Below, piece by piece: positions 27,712 through 36,611 of a stretch of DNA of 64,000 bases. The position numbers and the translations under genes are program-made. The first letter of the stretch is position 1. Each line of letters begins with the position of its first letter. Below the pieces are notes generated by a model. It searched no databases. It had not been told where the DNA came from and saw nothing but the letters and a program-made list of their open reading frames with translations. The stretch is from Bacillus sp. X1(2014) (lineage in GTDB: Bacteria > Bacillota > Bacilli > Bacillales_B > DSM-18226), in contig NZ_VEED01000018.1 in assembly GCF_007678255.1 (NCBI RefSeq), forward strand, positions 46,996 to 110,995. Reading direction: 5' to 3'.

Positions 27712-29157
27712 TCATTTCTGGAATGTTAATGTTTTTATGATGACAGGAACAACATCGGTTTCGAGCACTTGGCCTATATCCAAATAGTCCCCATTTTCAA
27801 CTTTAATTTGATCAATGCAAATGACGGATTGCACTGGTGCCTTCCTCTTGAGTGTTTGCCCGAGAACTTTTGCATAATCCCGGTCAAGCACAAGGACCAA
27901 CTCTTGAGTTTGGTTCGGTTTTTGTTTCATTGCTTTGAGAATGGATTCAGCAAATTCATCGATTTCACGGAATCTTAAGTAAGGCAATTCTGAAAAATAA
28001 ACCGCAAAATTCTGTCCGTCACGCTGTGGGTCATAGAGATCGAGTGCTTCCTCAATCCGCTTGGATAATTGGTTTATTTCTGTTTTAAAATCACCCTCGA
28101 GTCGAATCTGGTAAACCGGCAAGTTTTTGATCGGCAATTTACGACGATCGGCTTCAATGGTTGCACCGCTGATTTCAGTCGTTTGCATTCCGGCGCCCAG
28201 TACTGTGGCCCGAACCGTTTCCTGCGGCTTTACCCAAGTCCACTCCGCAAGACTTGAGCTTTCCTTTAAGGAGGCGGCTAACATCAACCCGATATCATCG
28301 TATTTGGCCGACTGTACGGAACTGGTCTCATGCTGATAAATGCATTCACTTATCCCGCCTGAGAACATAATCGCCTCAATATCTTCCACCCAGTTAGGTG
28401 CATGCCCTAGCAGCAACGTTAGATCCTCGTTTGTGAGTGCCTTTTTTAACATCCGCACAATGACATCTGCCATAAAATCGGTTACTTGTTTTATCGCTGA
28501 TGGATTTTGAGTTTGCCCCTCCACCATCCTTAAATCCCAGTGTCTCAGTAAATTCTTAACTGGCGGAGAAATACTCTGGATTTTATTATCGTGACATTCA
28601 ATTAATCTGCCGCCTACATGAAGCGTACAGGTTCCACAAAGTCTGCCAGATTTATAAACGGCCACATTGGCGGTACCCCCGCCGATATCGATGTTGGCGA
28701 TAACCTTCCCTGTATTTATCGAATATTCATAGGCGCCCGATCCCTTAGCGGCAATAATTCCTTCTAAGTCAGGACCAGCTGTTGCCACTAGAAACTCCCC
28801 AGCCTGGTCAGACAGCTGATGCAGCATGACTTCTGCATTTGACTTTGTGGCTGTTTCACCCGTAATAATCACTGCCCCCGTTTGAATATCCTTCGGCTTA
28901 ATACCAGCTTTCTGATATTCCTTTCTGACAAGGTCTTCAATTTTTTCAATATCAATCGTGGTTGGTGAAAGCAACGGTGTCCGGTAAATCGGGCTGCGAT
29001 GGATGACCTGTTTGTCAATGATTTCAATTCGCGGCACATGTGCCCCGCCAGCCATATTCATTAAAGTGAACCGGCTGATTACCAACTTTGTTGTACTTGT
29101 GCCTATATCGATCCCCGCACTGATCATTTCTTCTTTTTGCGGGCCTTTGAAATTCAT
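27712..29157 (-). CDS. eutA: Ethanolamine ammonia-lyase reactivating factor
   Basis: The start MNFKGPQKEEMIS at 29157 follows GGGGGAGTTGAG; 481 residues. It has ISAGIDIGTSTTKLVISR at the N-terminus and ANIDIGGGTANVAVY near 160, the actin-like ATPase phosphate loops. EutA exchanges damaged cobalamin on EutBC using ATP. The gene lies right after a leader terminator with a EutV-type hairpin, 17 nt before eutB. Confidence 0.92.
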   Translation of the reverse strand: MNFKGPQKEEMISAGIDIGTSTTKLVISRFTLMNMAGGAHVPRIEIIDKQVIHRSPIYRTPLLSPTTIDIEKIEDLVRKEYQKAGIKPKDIQTGAVIITGETATKSNAEVMLHQLSDQAGEFLVATAGPDLEGIIAAKGSGAYEYSINTGKVIANIDIGGGTANVAVYKSGRLCGTCTLHVGGRLIECHDNKIQSISPPVKNLLRHWDLRMVEGQTQNPSAIKQVTDFMADVIVRMLKKALTNEDLTLLLGHAPNWVEDIEAIMFSGGISECIYQHETSSVQSAKYDDIGLMLAASLKESSSLAEWTWVKPQETVRATVLGAGMQTTEISGATIEADRRKLPIKNLPVYQIRLEGDFKTEINQLSKRIEEALDLYDPQRDGQNFAVYFSELPYLRFREIDEFAESILKAMKQKPNQTQELVLVLDRDYAKVLGQTLKRKAPVQSVICIDQIKVENGDYLDIGQVLETDVVPVIIKTLTFQK

Positions 29158-29169
29158 CTCAACTCCCCC

Positions 29170-29234
29170 AAAAAACAAAAAGCGCCCCCTTTAAACTATC
29201 CCAAATTAGATAGTTTAAAAGAGGCGCCATTGCC
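29170..29234 (-). promoter_or_regulatory. EutV (ANTAR) responsive leader terminator before eutA
   Basis: A 19-bp stem with two G-U pairs (29209-29227 with 29182-29200) is followed by TTTTTGTTTTTT, a very strong terminator placed between eutP and eutA. The hairpin GGC-AATGGC-GCC (29223-29234) overlaps the 5' arm. Its hexaloop has A at position 1 and G at position 4, as known for ANTAR RNA targets. EutV binding should therefore free eutA and downstream genes. A second upstream hairpin (P1) was not clearly found. Confidence 0.8.
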
Positions 29235-29294
29235 ATTAAATTCATTTGTTATTCATAATATAAATTATTTTCTGTATATTGTAAAGGTTTTCAT

Positions 29295-29795
29295 TCAAAA
29301 AATAACAAAAGGGGATGGATTTCCTTCAAGATATTTCTTCATTTCCTGTGTCGAATGGAAGTTTACCAGATTCCGGATCTCCTCTATTCCTTCATTTTTT
29401 AAGGAAGAGGTAATGACAATCGGACCTTTGGTTACGATTACCTTTTTTAACAAAGAAATGGCTAGTTCAACGTCAGCCTGGTCAGAATCACTTTTTGTGA
29501 CAACCCCTATGGGTATTTTATTGATTCCGCTGCTGAATCCTGGCGGGAAAATCATTTTCTTCTTGGTCGCATCCTGTAAAAACAAGACATGGGTTACTTC
29601 TAATGCTGTTGCCATGATATTTTTATAGTAGAACGGGTTTTCACAATATTCTCCTGGGGTATCAACAATCCAATCATAGTAATTCAGCGATTGCGTTTTG
29701 ACAGCAGGCATTTCCCGGCCAAGCAAAGCATTCGTTAACGTCGATTTTCCGGCCCCAATGGAACCGATCAGCATGGCTCGGTTCTTTTTCGTCAT
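29295..29795 (-). CDS. eutP: EutP/PduV-type GTPase
   Basis: The ATG at 29795 (MTKKNRAMLIGSIG) follows AAAGGGGG; 166 residues. P-loop GSIGAGKST near 11, DTPGEY near 46 and TKSD near 101 define a small Ras-like GTPase of the EutP/PduV family. Members are associated with microcompartments and may act in assembly, positioning or as acetate kinase in some reports. Lies between eutS and the eutA leader. Confidence 0.88.
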   Translation of the reverse strand: MTKKNRAMLIGSIGAGKSTLTNALLGREMPAVKTQSLNYYDWIVDTPGEYCENPFYYKNIMATALEVTHVLFLQDATKKKMIFPPGFSSGINKIPIGVVTKSDSDQADVELAISLLKKVIVTKGPIVITSSLKNEGIEEIRNLVNFHSTQEMKKYLEGNPSPFVIF

Positions 29796-29834
29796 CAGAT
29801 TTCCCCCTTTCATGAAAAATTCTATTCTCTGATT

Positions 29835-30176
29835 CTATGACTTCGTGATCTCCGCCGGGGTATATTTCAGCGTATCCTGCAAGAAACGGTTGATTTCCTG
29901 CATCGCCATTTCCACCTCTGAAACATTGCCGACAATCACTAGACTTCCGGTAAAGCGATCCAAAAATCCTAACTTGACATTAGCCGATTTGGTGGCTAAA
30001 TCTCCGGCAATAATCACCGTCTCACTTGGGGTCAGTGTCAAAATCCCTAATGCACCAGCCTCCTGGATCCCCAGTTTTTCAAACATATCCGGGTCCGGAT
30101 TAGCAATAATATGGCTTAAAGTTACCTGTTTCCCAGGGACAAACTCCTGTATAAACCGCTTTTTCTCTTCGCTCAC
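29835..30176 (-). CDS. eutS: EutS/PduU-type shell protein
   Basis: The GTG at 30176 (MSEEKKRFIQEFVPGKQVT) follows AGGTGG; 113 residues. Circularly permuted BMC fold with FVPGKQVTLSHIIANPDPD near the start, and GDLATKSANVKLGFLDRFTG near 58. EutS hexamers are bent and form shell edges. First structural gene after the EutV-controlled leader. Confidence 0.9.
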   Translation of the reverse strand: MSEEKKRFIQEFVPGKQVTLSHIIANPDPDMFEKLGIQEAGALGILTLTPSETVIIAGDLATKSANVKLGFLDRFTGSLVIVGNVSEVEMAMQEINRFLQDTLKYTPAEITKS

Positions 30177-30200
30177 GACACACCCACCTCTCAAATTAAT

Positions 30201-30261
30201 AAAAAAATGCCTAATAGACTTTATTTTTATAAAAAATAAAACCTACTAAGCACCATTGCTT
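30201..30261 (-). promoter_or_regulatory. EutV (ANTAR) responsive leader terminator before eutS
   Basis: AAGC-AATGGT-GCTT at 30261-30248 matches the EutV target style (AGCAANGRRGCUU) with hexaloop A1 and G4. It abuts a long terminator stem: TAGTAGGTTTTATTTTT (30248-30232) pairs with AAAAATAAAGTCTATTA (30228-30212), followed by TTTTTTT. This lies between eutV and eutS, so ethanolamine-activated EutV should allow read-through into the structural genes. Confidence 0.82.
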
Positions 30262-30279
30262 CATCTATTCACTTGTAAA

Positions 30280-30852
30280 CTAACTTGGGTACTTCAAAAT
30301 AATGTACTTTGCCACTTTTTCCATGGGCATTTGTTTTTTCATGCTAAGGTCTCTAATCTTATTGTAAGCCGTTTCCTCTGGTAAATTCAATTGTTTCATT
30401 AAAATTCCTTTTGCTTTTTCAACCATCTTTCGGTTTTTCAGTTCCCGATTCATTTCTTCTACTTTTTCTTTGTAAAGAATAGCATTTTCTGCCTGCTTCA
30501 AAGCAATTTCAACCGCAGGAATCAAGTTTGCCTCCGAAATCGGCTTTACGAGATACCCTAAAATATTTGCCTTCTTCGCTTTTTCTATATATTCCTTTTG
30601 ACTATAGGCCGTTAAAAGCAAAATCGGGATATTGAATTTGTTGGAAATAATCTCACTGGCCTTTAATCCGTTCAGCTTCGGCATTTTAATATCCATGATC
30701 ATTAAGTCAGGCTTAAGGCTGTAGGCCAATTCAATTGCTTTCTCGCCATCAGCTGCTTCCGCCACAACATCATAGCCCGCATCCTTTAACATGAGGGAAA
30801 CATCCAATCGGACAATGGATTCATCTTCAACAACTATAATTCGCTTTTTCAT
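30280..30852 (-). CDS. eutV: ANTAR-domain antiterminator response regulator
   Basis: A 190-residue regulator: receiver domain with phospho-acceptor Asp54 in MIMDIKMPK, Thr/Lys switch residues in LLLTAYSQ and YLVKPIS, a coiled coil at about 110-130, and a C-terminal ANTAR domain (VEKAKGILMKQLNLPEETAY). ANTAR proteins bind paired RNA hairpins and prevent termination. Starts 3 nt after eutW. Confidence 0.93.
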   Translation of the reverse strand: MKKRIIVVEDESIVRLDVSLMLKDAGYDVVAEAADGEKAIELAYSLKPDLMIMDIKMPKLNGLKASEIISNKFNIPILLLTAYSQKEYIEKAKKANILGYLVKPISEANLIPAVEIALKQAENAILYKEKVEEMNRELKNRKMVEKAKGILMKQLNLPEETAYNKIRDLSMKKQMPMEKVAKYIILKYPS

Positions 30853-30855
30853 TCC

Positions 30856-32289
30856 TTAAACCTCCCTCGCAAAGGGAAATTCGACGATTGCTTTCGTTCC
30901 TTCCCTTGTTCCATCAATGGAAAAATGGCCTGTTAAATCGTGTTCAATCATCATTTTAACTATATCAAGTCCTAATGACGGCTTCATGGAAGGAGTATAG
31001 CCAATTCCATTATCAATTACGAGGACCCTTACGGTAGAAGCCTCTTCCTTGATGACTACATCAATTTGGCCCTCAGTCATCTCAGCAAATGCATGCTTCA
31101 CACAATTTTGAATTAATTCATTTATAACAAGAGCAACGGAAACAGCTAGATTCGATTTAATAAAGATCTTAGGGCCCGAATAGTCGATCGAAATCAATTT
31201 TCCTTCATGATCTTCACTAAAGACCAGCATATTCCCGATTTTTTCTATTAAACTAACAAGTTCTACATCATCCTGATTTTCAGAATTGGATAAGATGATT
31301 TCATAGACAGAGGCAATACTTACAATTCGGTTAAGGCTCTTGATAAAATGAAACTTGCTTTCTTCGGGGACCCCTCTTCGCATCTGCAGCCGAAGAAGAC
31401 TCGCTACCGTTTGCAAGTTATTTTTTACGCGATGATGGATTTCCCGGATGGCCACGGTCTTTACGGTAAGCTCCCTCTCTTTTTCGCGCAGCTCTGTTAA
31501 GTCACGAAAAATGATAAATGATCCGCTATTTTTCTCATGCTGCACAAGAGCAATTTTTTTCATTTGAAAGACTTTATTTTGAATGATGATTTCTTGGATC
31601 ACAAGTTCATCCGGCAGCCTGCACATTTCTGCAAGGTTTGGAAAATAGGAAGTAAAAAGTTTGCCGCTTTTACATTCCTCCGAACACATTTCTAAAACAA
31701 GATTCATCGCAGCAGGATTCGAATATTGAATCCGTAAATCCTCGTCAATAATGAATAGAGCTTCCTCAATCACTTCTGGAATAAAAGGGCGATTTTCAGC
31801 CATTCCCAGTAAGAGTTCGCTAAGCGTCTCATTCGCCTCTGTTAACGCTTTCAGTTTATTTTGACTTTGGAGCTTATCACTGTTGTCTTTCTCCATGATC
31901 AACGTACCAATCACCCGGTTATGGATTCCAACAATCGGAACAACGCTTTGTTCGACTTTTTTCCCTTCCTGGGTTAGGGCATGATTGAGAAAAAGCGGCT
32001 TGCCCGTCCGAAACGCATAAAAAACAGCAGGCTCAAACGTTTCGTAGGCAAACTTTCCGACTACCGGATTTTTATAAACAGAACTGGCCATTGCAGGTGC
32101 TGCTTCTGCCACCACTATCGCATGCTTTTTTTCTCTTGTTTGACAATCGACAAACACATTTGCTTGATTTAAGTCGGCTATTAATTGCAGGTTTTGAACG
32201 ACTTCTTCGATCTTTTGTATGTCTTGTTCCGATAGGTCTGTGTGAAGCTGACATAGAGTTACAACGGTGTTCATCTCAGCTTTAATCAT
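30856..32289 (-). CDS. eutW: Ethanolamine-sensing histidine kinase
   Basis: A 477-residue soluble kinase without membrane segments. N-terminal GAF-like sensor (about 1-160), PAS-like middle part (about 170-270), HisKA_2 phospho-acceptor motif IREIHHRVKNNLQT near 281-294 and HATPase domain with NELIQNCVKHA and DNGIGYTP. Known EutW proteins autophosphorylate in response to ethanolamine and pass phosphate to EutV. First gene of the locus; the ATG at 32289 has only a modest GGGG site. Confidence 0.92.
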   Translation of the reverse strand: MIKAEMNTVVTLCQLHTDLSEQDIQKIEEVVQNLQLIADLNQANVFVDCQTREKKHAIVVAEAAPAMASSVYKNPVVGKFAYETFEPAVFYAFRTGKPLFLNHALTQEGKKVEQSVVPIVGIHNRVIGTLIMEKDNSDKLQSQNKLKALTEANETLSELLLGMAENRPFIPEVIEEALFIIDEDLRIQYSNPAAMNLVLEMCSEECKSGKLFTSYFPNLAEMCRLPDELVIQEIIIQNKVFQMKKIALVQHEKNSGSFIIFRDLTELREKERELTVKTVAIREIHHRVKNNLQTVASLLRLQMRRGVPEESKFHFIKSLNRIVSIASVYEIILSNSENQDDVELVSLIEKIGNMLVFSEDHEGKLISIDYSGPKIFIKSNLAVSVALVINELIQNCVKHAFAEMTEGQIDVVIKEEASTVRVLVIDNGIGYTPSMKPSLGLDIVKMMIEHDLTGHFSIDGTREGTKAIVEFPFAREV

Positions 32290-32525
32290 GTCATTGCCCC
32301 AATCTTATTCTTCTAATATATAAAAATATTTTATATATCATTTATCATAGTGTCAATCTTCTGTTTTTTACAAAAAATGTTTCAAAAACAACAAAAAGAT
32401 GCAGATGACACAATTTAAAAGTTCTAAAAAAGCTAGGGAGACTAAGTCTTTTTTGTATGATTCAACAAAATAAACCTAATAATAAATGAAAGCAAATCAA
32501 GGTATTATTAAGTTGAGGTGATCCA

Positions 32526-33314
32526 ATGCCAATCCTCGAAGTTGATGAGAGTACCCTTTACTACACTGTTAAAGGTAAAGGGATTCCAATCATATTTATT
32601 CATCCACCCGTTCTAACTTCTATAAATTTCATATACCAGTTAGAAGGACTATCTCGTTATTTTCAGGTTATCACCTTTGATATACGAGGACATGGAAGGA
32701 GTCCTTTTTCTAGAAAACCTGTTACCTATCCACTAATTGTCGAGGATATAAAAAAACTAATGGACCATTTGGATATTAAGCAAGCCTTTTTATGCGGATA
32801 TTCAACAGGGGCATCTATTCTATTGGAATTTTTGTTATCAACATCAAAAGGGCGTGCTTTAGGTGGAATCATTATTAGTGGAATGTCTGAGGTAAGTGAC
32901 TGGCGTCTAAAAAACAGAATACGCCTTGCTAAAAACCTTGCAAAGATGGGGGCATTGCCTGCTTTAGCTCGGTCAATATCCAATAGCAATTCAAATACAA
33001 AAGAGTTGTTCGACAAGATGTTACTAGAAGCTAAAAAAGGAGATGCTAGAAACATCGTGCAATACTATGATTACAGTTTGAACTATAACATTTCCGATCA
33101 ATTAGAGAACATTACTATGCCAATTTCCCTCATTTATGGTGGAAAAGATAAAACATTTTTTCGTTATGCAAACCAACTACATACGAAACTACCTCAAAAT
33201 GAAATAACCTTTGTTGAAGGCATTAAACATCAGGTCCCAACAAAAGCAGCAAGTAAATTGAATCATGTCATTTATCAATTTATCCAAAACCTTCCAGTAA
33301 TCAGAGGTGAATAA
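32526..33314 (+). CDS. Alpha/beta hydrolase
   Basis: A 262-residue hydrolase with FIHPPVLTS near 24, nucleophile in LCGYSTGASILL near 90, acid in YGGKDKTFF near 210 and His in GIKHQVPT near 238. GAGGTGATCC precedes the ATG. It shares a 236-bp divergent promoter region (32290-32525) with eutW, and ends 2 nt before the PAP2 gene. Substrate unknown. Confidence 0.83.
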   Translation: MPILEVDESTLYYTVKGKGIPIIFIHPPVLTSINFIYQLEGLSRYFQVITFDIRGHGRSPFSRKPVTYPLIVEDIKKLMDHLDIKQAFLCGYSTGASILLEFLLSTSKGRALGGIIISGMSEVSDWRLKNRIRLAKNLAKMGALPALARSISNSNSNTKELFDKMLLEAKKGDARNIVQYYDYSLNYNISDQLENITMPISLIYGGKDKTFFRYANQLHTKLPQNEITFVEGIKHQVPTKAASKLNHVIYQFIQNLPVIRGE

Positions 33315-33316
33315 GC

Positions 33317-33811
33317 TTGGATGTTAAACTATTTCATTTAATAAATTTGCTTTCCGGACGTCATTTAATAATAGATAAATTTATGATACTTATTTCCAAA
33401 AAGATGAAATTTGTTTTCTTTATTATTTTAGTGATTTTGCACTTTAAAAAAAAGAATGTATCTATTGAAGCAGTAGTGTCTATCATGATTTCGTTATTCT
33501 TGCATTTTATAATTCAGTTATTTTATTTTAAGCCCCGTCCATTTATAGATGGGAGAGTAGACATACTTACCCCTTCTAAATTCAATTCGTCCTTTCCAAG
33601 TAAACATACTCTACTAACTTTTGCCGTTTCAACAATAGTCCTCTTTAATCAACGTATCCTTGGATCTATTATGTTGGGGTTTTCTTTTTTAACGGGATTG
33701 TCACGAATTTGGGTAGGACTTCATTATCCTTCTGACATTGCAGGAAGTGCTGTATTAGGCTCTTTTACAAGTGCGGTTATTCATAAATTATTACAAAGGA
33801 AATGGCAATGA
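33317..33811 (+). CDS. PAP2-family phosphatase (BcrC-like)
   Basis: A 164-residue membrane protein with TTG start after GAGGTGA. Acid phosphatase motifs are KPRPF near 75, SFPSKHT near 95 and SRIWVGLHYPSDIAG near 132, matching the three PAP2 boxes of undecaprenyl-diphosphatases. The second box has Lys where BcrC commonly has Asp or Gly. Likely recycles undecaprenyl pyrophosphate or another lipid phosphate. Probably cotranscribed with the hydrolase. Confidence 0.85.
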   Translation: MDVKLFHLINLLSGRHLIIDKFMILISKKMKFVFFIILVILHFKKKNVSIEAVVSIMISLFLHFIIQLFYFKPRPFIDGRVDILTPSKFNSSFPSKHTLLTFAVSTIVLFNQRILGSIMLGFSFLTGLSRIWVGLHYPSDIAGSAVLGSFTSAVIHKLLQRKWQ

Positions 33812-33903
33812 AAACTCTTAAGAAAATTGCACTGCCTATGAGGTATTATGATTTTTCAATGAAAAAGTTGACAAACAATCAGTTGGTTTATATCAATAAG
33901 AAA

Positions 33904-33934
33904 AGGTGATTGCCTTTTGTATTAGTAATCACCT
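33904..33934. terminator. Probable bidirectional terminator
   Basis: AGGTGATT (33904-33911) pairs with AATCACCT (33927-33934). It is flanked on the plus side by CTTGTCATTTC and gives CTTTTCTTA on the minus strand. A TTGACA box at 33868 with a TATATC/TATCAA -10 region lies just upstream, so a short transcript ending here is possible. Confidence 0.4.
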
Positions 33935-33958
33935 CTTGTCATTTCTATTCAATAAAGT

Positions 33959-34436
33959 CTATTTTTTTCCCCGACACCCTTTAATCGCAATTTCTTTTAA
34001 ACACTCCTCTCGGTATGAATACCATTTGCTTTCCATTCCACAATCTATAATTTTGTCCTTCAATCTTCTATAGGCACCCTTTCCCTAATTGCCTTAGATA
34101 AGTCTTCCTGCTTTCGTTGATCTCCTACAGTTAGGCAAAAGTTTTCCATTATCATTCACATCATATTTTGTAGGTAATTCTATATAATTTTTAAAGTTTT
34201 CAACTACATCGATGCCACCATTCTATTTTCACGTTCCCATTCAGGTAAATGAGCAAATCGTTGTTCGTCTTCAGCAGCTCTAAAGTCCTCCGATGTCCCT
34301 AACACTATTACACAGGTTTTACTATTTAGAAATGAACGTGTTTCTTCATAAATATACTCTTTTTTGATAATATTTCCATTTTTGAATTCAATAAACAGAG
34401 GATCCGTTTCAACGACTTCTTTACCCCATTCCCTAT
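33959..34436 (-). pseudogene. Degenerate UPF0158-family gene
   Basis: Three frames are needed to follow it on the minus strand: SFLNSKTCVIVLGTSEDFR then AAEDEQRFAHLPEWERENR; next NYIELPTKYDV; then a shift to QEDLSKAIRERVPIED, and finally CGMESKWYSYREECLKEIAI. These segments, in this order, correspond to UPF0158 proteins (LP[ST]KF, AIRGRG, W..YR.E..KEIA). The start is missing and at least two frameshifts are present, so the gene is dead. Confidence 0.65.
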
Positions 34437-34728
34437 TTTAATGTTCTATTTGTTTATGATTAATCTTGGTGAAAGAAATCGGTAAATGCTGAAAGAAAAC
34501 TTAATTATTACTTTATCAATCGACACCCTTTTACAAATTTGATTGATAATATATATCTGGTAATTAGCTACTATAATTTTCCAATGAAGTGTTGGAAGAG
34601 GAATTTATGCTTCAATGTTTCGTAGTTCAGGTTTATTCGCTAGCTACTTACTAAATCGTCTTAGAAAAAACATTAATTTTTTACCATAAAAATGGTACCA
34701 AAACTTTTGAAAATGGAGTGATAATTGG

Positions 34729-36294
34729 ATGACCAACCAGCTTCAGCCAGGGCAGGAACTCCTTGCAAACCAGCAGATCACCGCGAACAATGAGCGAGCA
34801 TTTCTAATCATGCAGGGCGATGGAAACTTCGTACTCTACGAAATACATAAGGGCCAACACATCCCTGTCTGGGCGTCCGGCACCGACGGTAGTGGTGCTG
34901 TGAAAGCAGTCATGCGCAATGATGGCTGCCTTGTCGTCTACAAGGCAAATGGAGAGGAGGTATGGTCTTCTGGGACCGCAGGGAACGCCGGAGCATACCT
35001 CATTCTTCAAGACGATGGGAATGCGGTGATTTATACGACCCAGGGAGAAGCGCTGTGGGACTCGGGTACTTGGCGCCATTTTCGAAAGCTTGGTTTTGAC
35101 CCAGCGGTTCACGGCTTCTCGTTTCCAAACAAATTCGTCAATGCTATAGCGAATATTCCTAGCTATGGGCAGGTGACAACACAGGGGCGGTGCGGCGGAA
35201 TGGCTTTTGCCGCGCTCGACTACTTCCTCAAGGGCATTCCAGTTCCGAAATACACCGGGAACCTGTTCAGCGCACAGGTTCCCCCGGATGGACACTGGCT
35301 TGCGGATTACATTTACAGTCGACTGATGGACAGTTTCCTTGTTCCTTCCTCCATCAAGTATGTTCGTTGGACCTTAGCGTCCGATCATTCTACACTTCTT
35401 GGAGGTAAGGGGGTCACACGCTGGACGAAGGAGGAAGAATTTCCAAAGCTACGCTCGCTCATTGACGCTGGTTGTCCGGTCGCCCTCGGGCTGATTGATG
35501 CAACCAGCCTCGGCGAGATCGGATCGAAGAATCACCAGGTTCTAGCCTATGGATATGAGTGGCACTCAAAGGCTGACATTATGAAAGTGTTCGTTTACGA
35601 TAATAACACGATAGGATCGGAGGTAATTTTGTCCTCCGAACGAGGAAACCCTCACTTTGATGCCACGAACACCGACCCTTGGCGGGGATTTTTCGTAATC
35701 GACTACCAGCAGAAGACACCGCCCGTGTTCACGAGCAAGCCGCCGGCGGCCAATGATACGGTCCGATACGGTCAGACCATTAAGGTAAGTCATCTGTGGA
35801 CCGGGCTGACACTCCATTCGCACGCACTGAACTACGGCCACAGCGGCAGCTCAGGGCAGCAGCAGGTCACCTGCTTCAAAGGGGCAGATGACAATGATCT
35901 CTGGAGGATCAAGGGACCTCATGGAACGCAAGCGAACCACAGGAACGGTGAAGTAGTCCGACCTGGCGACGTGATCCGTCTCGAGCACGTGCTCACTGGG
36001 CGAAACCTTCACAGCCACTATGGACACCCTTCCCCTGTCACCGGTCAGCAGGAAGTGACCTGTTTTGGCACCGGTGGTCAGGGCGACGACAACGATAACT
36101 GGCGGGTCGAGGTCGACGGTGGCGGTCAGTGGACCGCGGAGCGACGTGTCCGACTTGTTCACCTGAACACCAACCATGCGCTCCACTCCCACCGCGGGCA
36201 CAGCCATCCCCAATGGACGGCCGGCCAACAGGAGGTAACCGGCTTTGAGGGCCGTGATGACAATGACTGGTGGTGGCTCCTCGAAATCCGCTGA
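34729..36294 (+). CDS. Three-domain protein: B-lectin, papain-like peptidase, MIR repeats
   Basis: A 521-residue protein of distinctive GC-rich codon use. Residues 1-115 form a bulb-type lectin with MQGDGNFVLY and LQDDGNAVIY, the QxDxNxVxY mannose-binding signature. Residues about 120-330 look like a papain-fold peptidase: Cys155 in QGRCGGMAFA, His269 in KNHQVLAYGY and Asp291/Asn292. Residues 345-521 hold three MIR-type repeats, each with LHSH, GQQ[QE]VT.F and DDND.W. MIR repeats are mainly eukaryotic (Pmt, SDF2). There is no signal peptide. The plain 5' region has an AATGGAGTG ribosome site. Likely acquired; perhaps a secreted or released sugar-binding effector. Confidence 0.82.
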   Translation: MTNQLQPGQELLANQQITANNERAFLIMQGDGNFVLYEIHKGQHIPVWASGTDGSGAVKAVMRNDGCLVVYKANGEEVWSSGTAGNAGAYLILQDDGNAVIYTTQGEALWDSGTWRHFRKLGFDPAVHGFSFPNKFVNAIANIPSYGQVTTQGRCGGMAFAALDYFLKGIPVPKYTGNLFSAQVPPDGHWLADYIYSRLMDSFLVPSSIKYVRWTLASDHSTLLGGKGVTRWTKEEEFPKLRSLIDAGCPVALGLIDATSLGEIGSKNHQVLAYGYEWHSKADIMKVFVYDNNTIGSEVILSSERGNPHFDATNTDPWRGFFVIDYQQKTPPVFTSKPPAANDTVRYGQTIKVSHLWTGLTLHSHALNYGHSGSSGQQQVTCFKGADDNDLWRIKGPHGTQANHRNGEVVRPGDVIRLEHVLTGRNLHSHYGHPSPVTGQQEVTCFGTGGQGDDNDNWRVEVDGGGQWTAERRVRLVHLNTNHALHSHRGHSHPQWTAGQQEVTGFEGRDDNDWWWLLEIR

Positions 36295-36448
36295 GAATGT
36301 TCTAGGTTCATGTTGTCCGGAAACTTCAAGCTCAGCTGGTCGGTTTATTGAGCTCGTAGGCCCGCGGCCCATAGAAAAGCGTTTTTCCATATTTCAAAGA
36401 CGATCGTTATTAATATACTCTCAACTGTGCTGTCCCGTTTTACAAAGT

Positions 36449-36479
36449 AAAAGGCACTATCTACCTTAGTTAGTGCCTT
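36449..36479. terminator. Hairpin between converging units
   Basis: AAGGCACTA (36451-36459) pairs with TAGTGCCTT (36471-36479). The minus strand continues with TTTTACTTTG, so it may end the short ORF at 36488-36550; it also follows the lectin/peptidase gene by 155 nt. Confidence 0.5.
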
Positions 36480-36487
36480 CCCTTCAT

Positions 36488-36550
36488 TTACTTTTCAATA
36501 TTTGCAGACTCGTAATGCTGAGACACGTTTTGAATTTGTTCATATGTCAT
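36488..36550 (-). other. Possible 20-residue ORF or C-terminal gene remnant
   Basis: MTYEQIQNVSQHYESANIEK lies just before a terminator. AGGGAATAAAACA precedes the ATG. In the same frame, codons upstream read RLGNKT back to a TAA, so this could be the tail of a deleted gene. No function. Confidence 0.28.
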
Positions 36551-36611
36551 TGTTTTATTCCCTAAACGTTAGAGATTTACATTACAGGATATAGGTTAAG
36601 ATCCACTTTTT

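Noticed and set aside
35851..36390. Long antisense ORFs over the lectin/peptidase/MIR gene
   Set aside because: Expected from GC-rich DNA, which lacks stop codons; the sense frame has clear domains.
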